From Acidobacteriota bacterium (GTDB lineage: Bacteria > Acidobacteriota > Blastocatellia > RBC074), in the NCBI GenBank assembly GCA_016710075.1, contig JADJLO010000043.1, positions 186,001 to 250,000 of the forward strand: DNA of 64,000 bases, written 5' to 3'. Shown here one piece after another: positions 27,285-36,942 of the stretch. How positions within the stretch are numbered: the stretch's first letter is position 1; every line of letters starts with the position of its first letter. A program made the translations under genes and the position numbers. The notes under the pieces are model-generated. The model saw only the letters and a list, made by a program, of their open reading frames with translations. It was not told where the DNA came from and did not search any database.

Positions 27285-28091
27285 ATGACAACATCAGTTT
27301 TTGAAGCCCGGAACCTTGTCTATCGCTATCGTGATACGCTGGCGCTCAACGGCCTTAATCTGACCATTGAGCAGGGAAAACATGTGGCTCTGCTGGGCGC
27401 TAATGGATCGGGCAAATCAACGCTGCTGCGAATTCTCGACGGCCTCTACTTTCCCGAAAGCGGAGCCCTCTCCTTTTGCGGAGAGCCATTGACGGAAGAG
27501 CACTTACGGGATGATTCATTCGCATTTCAGTTCCGGCGTCGCGTCGGATTCGTTTTTCAAAATCCCGATGTGCAGCTATTCAATCCGACCGTCTTCGATG
27601 AACTTGCCTTCGGCCCGCTGCAGTTGCGCTGGCCGAAAGATCTCATCCGGCAGCGCATCGGCGAGATGCTCGAACAGATGGAAATCACCCACCTCAAAGA
27701 CCGCCCGCCTCACCATCTCTCAGGTGGAGAGAAGAAGCGGGTCGCCCTGGCTTCTGTTCTCATCCTGGATCCTGAAGTTCTGCTGCTCGATGAGCCAACT
27801 GCTGCTCTCGACCCCAAAAGCGAGAGCCGGATCATCGATCTGCTGATAGATTGGAAGGGAAGTCTCAAGACAGTGGTTATGGCCACACATGATCTGGATG
27901 TCGTTGAGGATATCGCAGATCAGGCCTTCATTTTTCAGGGAGGGCGCGTCATTGCAGAAGGACTGCCTCGTGATCTGCTGCGAGACGAAGCGCTGCTTAA
28001 AGAGACTAATCTGATTCACTCTCATCGTCACGCTCACCCCTCAGGCGAGATTCATTCACATCTTCACAGACATCACGATCACGGTCATTGA
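27285..28091 (+). CDS. cbiO: ECF transporter ATPase CbiO with His-rich tail
   Basis: A 268-residue ABC ATPase: Walker A GANGSGKST, Q-loop FQNPDVQLF, signature LSGGEKKR, Walker B VLLLDEPTAAL and switch His in ATHD. The C-terminal 24 residues are very rich in histidine (HSHRHAHPSGEIHSH and onwards), as in nickel/cobalt importers, where they may store or sense metal. It lies 6 bp after cbiQ and completes the cbiMQO operon. No defect is seen. Confidence 0.94.
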   Translation: MTTSVFEARNLVYRYRDTLALNGLNLTIEQGKHVALLGANGSGKSTLLRILDGLYFPESGALSFCGEPLTEEHLRDDSFAFQFRRRVGFVFQNPDVQLFNPTVFDELAFGPLQLRWPKDLIRQRIGEMLEQMEITHLKDRPPHHLSGGEKKRVALASVLILDPEVLLLDEPTAALDPKSESRIIDLLIDWKGSLKTVVMATHDLDVVEDIADQAFIFQGGRVIAEGLPRDLLRDEALLKETNLIHSHRHAHPSGEIHSHLHRHHDHGH

Positions 28092-28141
28092 TGATCAGCT
28101 CGATTTTGCTACCTCTCTTCACTGGGTTTATTCTTCACTTA

Positions 28142-28729
28142 TCACTTTGCCTGTGATTTAGTCAGTCTCTCTCTTTTTAACCGGTTTAATATCCAGAAGC
28201 CGATGATCGAGGCGGTTCCGATAACAAAAAGACCGATCACGATCCAGAGCTCATATTTTCGAATATCGGCCAGAATGATCTCCATCGCGTGGCCAAAGGC
28301 ATAACCCGCCAAACCAATGCTGACGACCCAGATCACAGCGCCGATCAGATTGAATAACAGGAACAAGCGGGGAGAAAACCCACTGGTTCCGATAACCAGT
28401 GGAGTCAGAATTCTCAGCCCGTATAAAAATCGGAAAGTGACGATCAGTGAAAGCTGATACTTTTCCAGCAGCCTGCGCACCTTATCAACTCGAGATTCCC
28501 ACTCCGGATGTCGCGTCAGAATGGTCATGCCACGAGTTCTGCCAATCCAGAAAAATGTCTGATCTGTCAGCACCGTGCTTGCGAATGCAACTGCCATGAC
28601 GATCGGCAGATTCAAATATCCCCGGTGAGCCAGAAATGCTCCGATAAGCAGGAATGTTTCCCCCTCGAATATTATTCCGATAAATAAAAGGGGATAACCG
28701 TATGCAAGAACCAAAGCCTCTGGTGACAT
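28142..28729 (-). CDS. DedA family membrane protein
   Basis: A 195-residue integral membrane protein of the DedA/SNARE-associated family (undecaprenyl-phosphate and lipid transport relatives). Seen are FIGIIFEGETFLLIGAFLAHRG near the N-terminus, FFWIGRTRG, the FRFLYGLRILTP motif with its conserved arginines, and a C-terminal helix. It lies 29 bp downstream of the DUF2156 gene on the same strand and is probably co-transcribed. Both concern membrane lipids, which fits. Confidence 0.9.
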   Translation of the reverse strand: MSPEALVLAYGYPLLFIGIIFEGETFLLIGAFLAHRGYLNLPIVMAVAFASTVLTDQTFFWIGRTRGMTILTRHPEWESRVDKVRRLLEKYQLSLIVTFRFLYGLRILTPLVIGTSGFSPRLFLLFNLIGAVIWVVSIGLAGYAFGHAMEIILADIRKYELWIVIGLFVIGTASIIGFWILNRLKRERLTKSQAK

Positions 28730-28758
28730 CGATACCTCTTTAATCAGGTTACGAACCG

Positions 28759-30297
28759 TTATTCTCCAACATTCTGGTGTGAATGCTGATCCGGATTCTC
28801 ATTGATATCAGGCTTATGAGCTTCGCGCCAGAGCTTCCTCAATTTGGAGATCATCATGCCGGTCAATCCTGCTGGATCGAAAGCGCCGATGGCTGCCAGG
28901 ACCATCCTGAACTTGATATGAGGCGGCCAGATCGCAGCATATTCCGGATCGATGAAGGAAGGTGAGAATTTCGACTTGAATCTATGAAGTGCTTTGAAGT
29001 GATAAAAACCGTCGAAATGTTCATATATTACCTTGAGCAGTCGAGAGACCTTTTTGAAGTCACCTTCTGATTCGATTCCTGCCAGCGGGGAGGTTCCGAG
29101 TGTTGCGAGCTCAGCGCCTTCTGATGATAGATGTTTGAGCGCCTCGACTACCAGCAATTCGCTGACACCGCGTTCGGCGTCAGATTTGCGGATCAGGTCT
29201 TCAAGATACCACCCGTTGCGCATCGGGATCGGAGAGCATGCGAGCATTCCTTGAAGATGGCCGTCAACGCCACGTGCCAGAAAATACCGCTTATGCTCAC
29301 TGAATTTGAATGGGTCGAGTTCAAGCAGCCATCCGAGTGCATCTACCTCGCGGGTATCGATCCATTGCTGGCAGAGTTCCTCGATATCACTTCGTATATG
29401 AGAACTCCGGTTCAATGCCGGTTGATACGATTCGACTCTTATTCCGGCCCTGATCGCCTGATTTACACCGGAGCGTACCTTCTTGCCCCGGTCGCCGACT
29501 GGTTTCCATTCAGGAAGTTTGAAATATCCGGACTCGCCTATCTTCAAGAGGCCCATCCCTTTTTGCCTGGCGATTTTTGCGGCTTCCTCACCAATGGGCA
29601 GCATCAAACAGTCAAGATTCTGTTCTTTGCAGTAGTTGAGAAACCTGCTTATGACTGTCTCCAGGTTTTCTCTGGCGGCAAGCGGTGCAGCTCCAACCAC
29701 GGCCACACGGCCTATGCGTCTGTATACAACCGCAGCTTCAGGGTCGGTCGACCACCAGACGTTCATTTTTCCATAAAGCAGGATGAAAGACTGATGCTCG
29801 AAACCATAGCGGGAGACCATTTCCATCAAACGGGAATCCTGATCTGAAATTTGATCACCCAGCATGTATCTGGCGCGTTGTGTTGAAAGCCAGTCACCAT
29901 TATAGGTTAAAGCGAATTTGCCGGCGGCTATTGCATCGGATGCCTCACGTACAGCCTGCCGGTCAAGTCCCGATTTTCTCAACATGTCGGCAGTGCCTCC
30001 GGCGGCGGCTCCCACAAGCAGACCCTTGGCTGTGACCCCAAGGAAATGCATAGCTGCCGTCCGGGCCAGATGTCCCGCCAGATACAATACTCCTCCATGC
30101 GGAAACGCCAGGGCCACAACTGCTCCCATCACGCTTCCATACGCTACTGATTTCTTTAACCTGGATTGTTTGGTATTGACCTTGACGTCCCGTCCGATGA
30201 TGGACAGAAGTTTCTCGTCAATACCATTTTGAGCAAGCTGACGGGCAGCCGATTGGGCGCCAGACAGATTGTCGAATGTTCCGATGATCTTCACCAT
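28759..30297 (-). CDS. DUF2156 (aminoacyl-phosphatidylglycerol synthase-like) protein with N-terminal stress-protein-like domain
   Basis: A 512-residue protein in two parts. Residues 1-150 resemble general-stress 17M-type proteins: KIIGTFDNLSGAQSAARQL followed by a Gly/Ala-rich hydrophobic segment (GSVMGAVVALAFPHGG) that could insert in the membrane. Residues 155-490 match the soluble catalytic domain of MprF/LysX-type lysyl-phosphatidylglycerol synthases (DUF2156): WSTDPEAAVVYRRIGRVAVVG, SGVNQAIRAGI, YLEDLIRKSDAERGVSELL and HRFKSKFSP. The usual long multi-helix flippase half is absent. It probably transfers an amino acid or similar group onto a lipid. Operon with the DedA gene downstream. 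Confidence 0.78.
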   Translation of the reverse strand: MVKIIGTFDNLSGAQSAARQLAQNGIDEKLLSIIGRDVKVNTKQSRLKKSVAYGSVMGAVVALAFPHGGVLYLAGHLARTAAMHFLGVTAKGLLVGAAAGGTADMLRKSGLDRQAVREASDAIAAGKFALTYNGDWLSTQRARYMLGDQISDQDSRLMEMVSRYGFEHQSFILLYGKMNVWWSTDPEAAVVYRRIGRVAVVGAAPLAARENLETVISRFLNYCKEQNLDCLMLPIGEEAAKIARQKGMGLLKIGESGYFKLPEWKPVGDRGKKVRSGVNQAIRAGIRVESYQPALNRSSHIRSDIEELCQQWIDTREVDALGWLLELDPFKFSEHKRYFLARGVDGHLQGMLACSPIPMRNGWYLEDLIRKSDAERGVSELLVVEALKHLSSEGAELATLGTSPLAGIESEGDFKKVSRLLKVIYEHFDGFYHFKALHRFKSKFSPSFIDPEYAAIWPPHIKFRMVLAAIGAFDPAGLTGMMISKLRKLWREAHKPDINENPDQHSHQNVGE

Positions 30298-30518
30298 TTA
30301 TTAACAGACCTCTTCAGAGGATAAATGACATGGTCAGGATACCCCCAGAAACTGAAACAAAGAACAGAAAGGCGAGCCCAATAGCAGGAGAAATATTAGC
30401 TCCATAGCCTTCATTTCCCGATCCGGTTTGAGGGTTCCATCTGATTTTAAGACAGTGATCTTGTCTCGGAGGTGATAGTGATGCGAGCAGTAAGGATTTT
30501 CAATTCCAATAGACTGAT

Positions 30519-30566
30519 ATGTGGCGGCTGGATGCACGCTCACTGCACGTGCCTTCGCCGCCACAT
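30519..30566. repeat. Hairpin downstream of the BON-domain gene
   Basis: ATGTGGCGGC (30519-30528) pairs perfectly with GCCGCCACAT (30557-30566); the loop contains a second small palindrome, GCACGTGC. It lies 24 bp after the BON gene stop and could serve as its terminator. The gap 30298-30589 holds nothing else recognisable. Confidence 0.55.
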
Positions 30567-30589
30567 AGAATAGATAAAACGGTAAAGAA

Positions 30590-31042
30590 TTACGGTTTGG
30601 GTTTTGCAGCAGGTGCCGCAGGTTTGGCTGCTTTTTCAAATGTAATGTTGTTGACTGTCTTTGAAGCTCCGCAGGCTTTGGCCATGCCTGAGACACCACC
30701 CTTGGTTCCCGCGTTCCTGGTGGTTCCGGTGAATGTCGCCACGCCGCCGCTGACGCTGACGCTGAATCCCTGTTCCTTCATTTTGGGAGCATTTGCCAGT
30801 CTGGTTTGGATGCAGGACTGAATCTCGGAATCCGACTTGCCGGCCATTGGCTTTTTCGCAGCTTTCGTATCGGCAGGTTTAGCCGCTGGTGCCGCCGCCG
30901 GTTTAGGCTGTGTAGCCGTCATTGTGGCAGGTTTCGCCGGCGTCGCAGCTGGCTTGGTTTGGGTGGTTGCCTGGGCCATCGAGACAAGGGCTAATGCCAC
31001 TGTAAGTGTCAGTGTCATAAAAATCTTTGTAAAAGTTCTCAT
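30590..31042 (-). CDS. Secreted BON-domain protein with Ala/Pro/Lys-rich linker
   Basis: A 150-residue protein with a signal peptide (MRTFTKIF ... SMAQA), a low-complexity Ala/Pro/Lys/Thr linker (about residues 25-65), one BON domain (SDSEIQSCIQTRL through GVATFTGTTRN to SKTVNNITF) and a short Ala/Pro/Lys tail. BON domains bind phospholipid surfaces and are found in OsmY-like periplasmic stress proteins. The start at 31042 follows AAGAAGGGG. Monocistronic. 31043-31320 has no gene. Confidence 0.82.
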   Translation of the reverse strand: MRTFTKIFMTLTLTVALALVSMAQATTQTKPAATPAKPATMTATQPKPAAAPAAKPADTKAAKKPMAGKSDSEIQSCIQTRLANAPKMKEQGFSVSVSGGVATFTGTTRNAGTKGGVSGMAKACGASKTVNNITFEKAAKPAAPAAKPKP

Positions 31043-31320
31043 AAACCCCTTCTTATATTTGTTAGTCCATTTCTGGAATTGTAGATCAATTGTTCGGTTT
31101 GAGTCAGATTAGACTAATCAAGCTAACTGCTCACCTTTTGAAACTGCAAGACAGATGCCATGAATCCAAAATAGTTTATTAATCCTTAACCCTATTTGAT
31201 TTAAGTGATTACACATGTCTGGAGATGACTTTGGAGCTCTTCGTGTATATTAAAAAATTGCAAGGACGCCACATCAGGTGTTGCAGCATACAATTCTGAC
31301 ACTGAAAGAAAAATGGACAA

Positions 31321-32269
31321 TTAATCTTTAATAGACGAGGAAAGTTCTTCCATTTCTGGAACCTTGCCGTCCCATATCCGGACGGGTGAGCCATTGTGTA
31401 GCAGGATAATACGTGGAGTTTTGCCTCGCTCGAAGAGCTTCATGAAGTCATCGTATTTTATTCTTCCAATGGGGAACTGAGCCTGATACTTATTCTTGAA
31501 CATCGCGACCTCGGGCTCGCTGTTGGAGCATAAAGCGACCACCGAAGCCTTTGAATCTCCGCCAGAGCCGAGCTTGTTGAGTTCAGGCACGCTCTGCTGG
31601 CAATGAGTACAGCCGGTGTCCATCAAAACCAGCGTCCAGTACCCGTTTTGCAGGTTCTCTGAGATCCCGTCGATTTTTATCCCTTCAAGGATGCCGGGTT
31701 TAGCGCTCAGTGCCTTGAGCCTGATCATTGGATCGGACGACTGCCGGATGCTGTTGCTGGACATGCCCGTGACGGCCATCCCGGAGATGGCCGCAAGCAG
31801 AACCATTGAATATCTCAGAGGCCGGTAACGTATCGGCTCATGTTTACTGAGAATCCATGAGGCGGTGATTGCCAGAAGCATCACCAGATCCTCCGCGAAA
31901 GCTTCCGCAGGAGTGCGCTTGACCCAGGATCCGAAACATCCGCAATCTTCAGTCGCGCCCGTATACCAGGCCCACCCCACAAGAGTTAAGAAGACGACAA
32001 AGAGCACGACTGTTGCAGGCAGGACAATACGTCTGCGGAAACCTGCAATCAAAGCCATGCCAAGGCCACATTCGATGACAATCATCGTCCAGGCCGTCAC
32101 CTTGATCAAAAATGGTGCTGTGATTATCTTGCTAATCGCCAATCTGCTGGATGAAATCCAGCGGCTGGTATGCCTTCAGAAGACCGGCCAAAAGCAGAAT
32201 GGCTCCGATTATTATCTCAATGATTCGTGCGCTCAGACCCCGATAGTTTTCAATTCTTGTAAGTGCCAC
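31321..32269 (-). CDS. MauE/DoxX-like membrane protein fused to a thioredoxin-like domain (one frameshift)
   Basis: The main frame (32142-31321) starts inside a membrane protein. The missing N-terminus (LSARIIEIIIGAILLLAGLL, KAYQPLDF) is found upstream in another frame from GTG 32269. Deleting one C at 32139-32140 joins them. Four helices of MauE/DoxX type, with a TEDCGCFG loop, are followed by a periplasmic thioredoxin-like domain with CTHC (MDTGCTHCQQSVPEL) and a cis-Pro region KTPRIIL. Such proteins are thought to handle disulfides of exported proteins. Corrected length is about 315 residues. Divergent from the methyltransferase at 32422. Confidence 0.78.
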
Positions 32270-32421
32270 GGCTCGATTCCCTGTATATATTTCTTTAAAC
32301 TTTAACAGTGTTAATTGATTATGGACAATTTCAGTCTGTCAAGGTAACTTTCATTCACAATCTTTATAAATTAAATCGAAGATATATTATCAAAGTCTGA
32401 CTGCAAAAGGCGGAGGATCAA

Positions 32422-33105
32422 GTGAACAAACGAAAAATTCATTTTCTTTCAATTGGGATGCTGCTCGTTCTGGAGTCTTATATCAGTAACAGCAAGGGCG
32501 CAGGAGCGCAAACCGGCGAGGCCACTGCCGGCCGAAAGGGCAGATATCCTGTTGATGGAATCACGGGATAAGTTCGAAAAGCCGGATGAAATTGTTGCCC
32601 GAATGAAGCTCAAGGATGGGGATCTGGTGGCCGACATCGGAGCCGGCCTGGGCTACTACAGTCTCAGGCTGGCCAGACAGACCGGACCGCATGGATCTGT
32701 CTTTGCGGTCGATATACGCAGGAATGCTCGATCGGTTGAATGCCAGGATGAAGGAATCGGGGGTGAGAAACATATATCCGATTCTCGGTACTGAGGATGA
32801 CCCGATGCTTCCAGCAGGCAAGATCGACTGGGTTCTGCTGGTCGATGCCTATCACGAATTTTCAAAGCCGAAAGTGATGCTTGAAAGATCCTCACTGTCT
32901 TGCGCCGGGCGGCAAGGTGGCACTGATTGAATATCGCGCCGAGAAAATGCCGGATGATTTTCCGATAAAACTCCCCAGAGATCACCAGATGACCGCGATA
33001 GATGTTCTGCGCGAATGGCTGGGCTCGGGTTTTGAGCTGATTGAATATCACGACTTCCTTCCGGCCCAGCATTTCTTTATCTTCAGGAAGGCGGAAGTGA
33101 AGTGA
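32422..33105 (+). pseudogene. Class I SAM-dependent methyltransferase with signal peptide, multiple frameshifts
   Basis: GTG 32422 behind CGGAGGATCAA begins a signal-peptide-like leader (MNKRKIHFLSIGMLLVL). The body then appears in three frames: RPLPAERADILLM, DLVADIGAGLGYYSL (SAM motif I), VFAVDI, AGMLDRLNARMKESGV, DWVLLVDAYHEF, then PGGKVALIEYRAEKMPDD to the stop. At least four breaks are needed, near 32495, 32719, 32883 and 32905; the last two are repaired by one extra A and one extra C in short runs. Corrected length is about 225 residues. Exported methyltransferases of this UbiE-like type are common in the phylum, with unknown substrate. Confidence 0.75.
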
Positions 33106-33108
33106 CCT

Positions 33109-34864
33109 TCATTTTCGCTCAAATACGATTTTTCCCGCGGCCATCGTCAATTTGATGCTTCCTGCAAGTAATTTCTCTGGAGATTTTTCGCCGAGGTAGA
33201 GCGGGTCGATGTCCATGACAGTGATATCGGCCCACCTGCCCGGTGCAATAATGCCGGTCTCGTTTTCACGAAAGGCGGCGTAAGCCGCCCAGGTGGTGTA
33301 AGCCCGCAGGGCCTCCTCAGGTTTGGTGTTCTGTTCAGGGTACCAGCCTTTGGGCGGCTGCAGATTTTTATCTCTTCTTGTGATGGCGGCGTGCAGACCG
33401 TAGAAGATGTCATGATCCGATCCCGGCAGATCGGAGTTGAAAATCAATCTGACGCCGTGTTCGAGCATAGTTCGCCAGGCATAGGCGCCCTTCACTCGTT
33501 CGGGACCAAGCCGGCTTTCGGCCCAGGTCTTGTCCTCGGCGCAGTGAGGAGGTTCCATAGAGGCGATCACATCCATCTTCCTGAATCTCACAAAATCGTC
33601 CGGATGAACGACCTGCGCATGTTCGATACGATTCCGGTTCAGACGGACTTCCGGCTTCTCTTTGATCACAGTTTCAATGAAATCAAGGGTCTCGCGATTG
33701 CCGGCATCGCCGATTGCGTGAATTGCCACCTGAAAACCAGCCTTCATCATGTCAGCAACCAGCTTTCGATCGAAGCCGTATTGTTCCCCGCTGACGCCCT
33801 TGTGTCCGGGCTTATCGGAATAATCGTCGAGCAGTCTCGCTCCGCGTGAGCCGAGTGCGGCATCGTAATAGGCCTTGACGGCACGAACAGTCAGCATCCC
33901 CGCTGTGTCGCTCATCGGGCCTTTGATGAGCCAGGTCCGGCATTCATCGCTATCTCTTGCCGAGAGCATTGCATAGACACGAATGGGTAGTCTGTTTTCC
34001 CGGGCCAGTGATTCGAAAGCCCGCATCGTGGCGGCATTTGCGCCGGCCTCATGAACTGCGACAAAGCCCGAGCGGGCCATGGTCTCAAGTCCCGAAAGAA
34101 CGTATGACTCGATCTGTTTATTGGACGGTTTGGGAACGGTATCCGAGAGCAATGTGGTTGCCCGGTTGAGCAGGATTCCAGTCGGTTCGCCGGATTTATC
34201 CTTGACGATGATTCCACCTGCCGGCGGTTGGGTCTTGCGATCGATGCCGGCTTTCAAACGCCAGGCGGTTGCCCCAGGCGGCGAACCCGTGGAGGCTGCC
34301 CAGATATACCGGATGATCGTGAACCTTTTCGCCGAGAAGCTTCATCGTGGGATATTTCGTTGCCCATGCGCCTTCATCCCAGCCTTTGCCAATGATCCAT
34401 TCGCCTTTTGGAACCTTCGAAGCAAATTCCGCAACGCGTGCAACAGCCTCTTCCTCGGTTCCGACACCTGTCAGATCGACCTGGCTCTGCTTCTCCCCGA
34501 GCTCCGCAATGTGTACGTGAGAATCTACGAGGCCGGGAATTACCGTCGCGCCATTCAGATCGATGACCCGCGTCCGATCACCACGGAATTTCCTGGACTC
34601 GTCGGAACTCCCGACAAAGACGATCCTGTCGTCGCGGATGGCCACTGCTTCCGCGTCCGGTCTCCACCCTCGTGGAGAATAAGGCGCATTGTCTGAAGGC
34701 ACTCCGTCAGGCGCAGGCTCTTTCCAATTGAAGGTGTAAACACGGGCATTGATGAGAATGGTATCGGCGGTCTCGGACTTCTTAAGCCTCTGACAAGCTG
34801 GGAATATTGCCGCTGCTAAAATGAACAAACAAACGATAAATCCGAATTTTACTTTTTCAAACAT
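33109..34864 (-). CDS. YtcJ-like amidohydrolase, predicted lipoprotein (one frameshift)
   Basis: ATG 34864 starts a lipoprotein signal with lipobox FPAC. Residues up to GFAAWGNRLA lie in the first frame; the rest, from LKAGIDRKTQPPAGGI, lies in the second. The change occurs at 34256-34258, where three T's on the coding strand should be two. The amidohydrolase-3/YtcJ motifs are intact: DSHVHIAELG (metal HxH), HAIGDAGNR, RIEHAQ, NSDLPGSDHD and a C-terminal ADITVMD. The enzyme would hydrolyse an amide, carbamate or similar bond at the envelope. Corrected length is about 585 residues. It follows the TPP-enzyme gene on the same strand. Confidence 0.83.
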
Positions 34865-34980
34865 GATGGCCAAACCTTTTATTCTTCAGACGGGGCAGGC
34901 GTTTTGAGCTCAAGCTTCAACTTGAACTCCTACAAGTATCACGCAAAAGCGTGAACTCTGAAACGAAATATATTCCCGAA

Positions 34981-36709
34981 TCAATCCAGCAAATGGCGTT
35001 TAACAGCGCGACCGATGAACCTCAGTTTCTGGCTGAAAGGGAAGCGGCCAAGGTTAACCTTGACCACACCCTGCGTGAAAGAGCTCTTGCGACTGTAATC
35101 GATCTTCACATCAATGATTACAGGGCGGCCGTCTTCGCTGATCTTCATTGCCTGATCGAGGACTCCGGTGACGCCGGCGTCGTTTTCCATCTTGAGGTAT
35201 GCGGCGCCCGTCGCAATCGCTACTCCCTCAAAGTTCGCTTCACCCAGAACCGTGCAGGTTTTCCTGTTGAGCGGGATCTGCTGAAACTGAAATCTGAGCC
35301 AGCTCCCCGTCATTGAAGATGCAGAAGATGGCGCCAAGGCCCAGCCTGGATGCGGTTATTATTTCCAGGCCGGTCATGAGAAATCCTCCGTCGCCGACGA
35401 TAGCCACCACCTGTTTGTCTGGATGAGTCAACTTCACGCCAATTGCCGCAGGCACGCAATATCCCATGCAATTAAAATCGGTCGGCGATATCAGATGTTT
35501 TGACTTGTGCACCGGAAACAGTTCGGCAGTCAGGAATGTATGATTGCCGTCATCGACAACGACGTAAGCGTCATCCGCCAGTCGCTTGCGAAGTTCGGTG
35601 AAGAATATGCCGGGCGAGACTCTCTCGGCATTCGGCTTTTCGGTCCAGGATCTGATGTATGCATCTTTTTCAGTTTTGATCAGTGCCTGAATCTTCGCCG
35701 ACTCGCGCATGCTTGCGCCGCTCTTTTTCAATCCGGCGCAGAGGGCCTGAATCGCGTCGGATGCGTCACTCTCAATCGCCACCCTGGCAGTGTAATTTTT
35801 ATGAAATACCGCTGAGTTGATGTCTATGTGAATGAGATTTTCCGGAATGCTCATGCCGTAGCTGCCGGTAGCCAGCTCGGCAAACCTGACTCCAACCGCG
35901 ATCAGGCAGTCACAGCCTCGAATGCTTTTTCGTGCTGCCGGCACTGCCGACGGGCCAAATCCCATTCCGGCATGCAGCGGATGATTGGCGGGAAAGACGC
36001 TCAGACCCTGAAGCGTGGTTGAAACCGGGGCTCCAAGCAATTCGGCGAGCTCAATGGCATCACTTGTGGCATCGCGGGCGCCCCAGCCAAGATAAAGCCC
36101 GGGTTTTTTGGCGGCTTTATCAGATCAATCGCGGCGCTGATTCCGGTCTGATCGATCTCAGGGTTCTTCCATGCTTTTTGGTAAACCGGCAGATCCTCTA
36201 CCTCTCCGGAGAAAAGCTGGATATCACCGGATAGTTCGATAAAACCGGGCCGGGCTCTCCGGAAGTCGCATGTCATACCCTTTGTAAATTGTGGGAATGA
36301 CATCCTCATGCCTGTTCACCAGAAAAGCCGCTTTTGTAATCCCCTCGAGCACTCGCTGCTGGTCGATGTCATGCAACTGGTAGCTTTTCCCTGTATCGCG
36401 CCTGATCCCGCCGGAGATTACCAGAAGCGGAACCCCGTCAAGGTATGCCTCGCCTATCCCGCTCATCGCATGAGTCATGCCGGCGGCCGGCACTATGGCA
36501 AGGCAGCCTATGCTCTCCGTCGTTCGGCTGATCGCTTCCGCCATAAAGCTCGCACACTGCTCATGCGTAACAAGAATGGGCGTGATCTGTTCAGAGTTGT
36601 TCAGCTCATCGTAAAGCTCTGTATTGTGAACCCCGGGAATGCCGAATGTGTATTTAACTCCGATCTGTTCGAGGGCATAAACAGCAAGCCAGGCACCCGT
36701 CTTCTTCAT
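34981..36709 (-). pseudogene. Thiamine-diphosphate-dependent enzyme (acetolactate synthase-like), multiple frameshifts
   Basis: Four partly overlapping frames add up to one ThDP enzyme of about 575 residues. Pieces in order: PYR domain with AYALEQIGVKYTFGIPG-type start and VTHEQCASFMAEA (catalytic Glu) from 36709; GFIELSGDIQLFSG near 36240; LGAPVSTTLQGLS central domain from 36040; ThDP motif GDGGFLMTG...FND with ELAQIS near 35320; and a C-terminal piece to 34981. At least three frame changes, near 36250, 36110 and 35300. The first is repaired by one more G and one more T in short runs. Relatives form or cleave 2-hydroxy-acyl or acetoin-type C-C bonds. The neighbours are a FAD dehydrogenase and a YtcJ amidohydrolase. 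Confidence 0.8.
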
Positions 36710-36728
36710 ATACGCTCCAGTGAGAGGA

Positions 36729-36942
36729 AGTTTAAAGTTTAAGGTCTAAAGTTTAAAGATGTCTGGCAGTTGTCGTTGGGGATCAATAAATGTTTCAGGA
36801 TTATTTATCGCCAGGAACTACAAGACAAATATTGATCATTATTTTCAGGGCGTTCCAGACGATTCAAATATCTGCGAAATCACAAAAACCGTTAGTCTCA
36901 GAATCTTTAAACTTTAAACTTTAAACTTTGAACTTTGAACTT
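36729..36942. repeat. Inverted heptamer-type TTTAAAC repeats
   Basis: Short tandem units of AAGTTTAAAG type (36729-36760) and their complement CTTTAAACTTTAAAC, then TTTGAAC units (36902-36942), flank a 140-nt spacer between two minus-strand genes. They could fold into one long hairpin. Single units of similar sequence occur near 13199 and 25262. Resembles the short tandem repeats known from several bacterial phyla; function unknown. Confidence 0.6.

Noticed and set aside
30334..30699. 121-codon minus-strand ORF downstream of the BON gene
   Set aside because: It overlaps the BON gene in another frame and spans a hairpin; no family resemblance.
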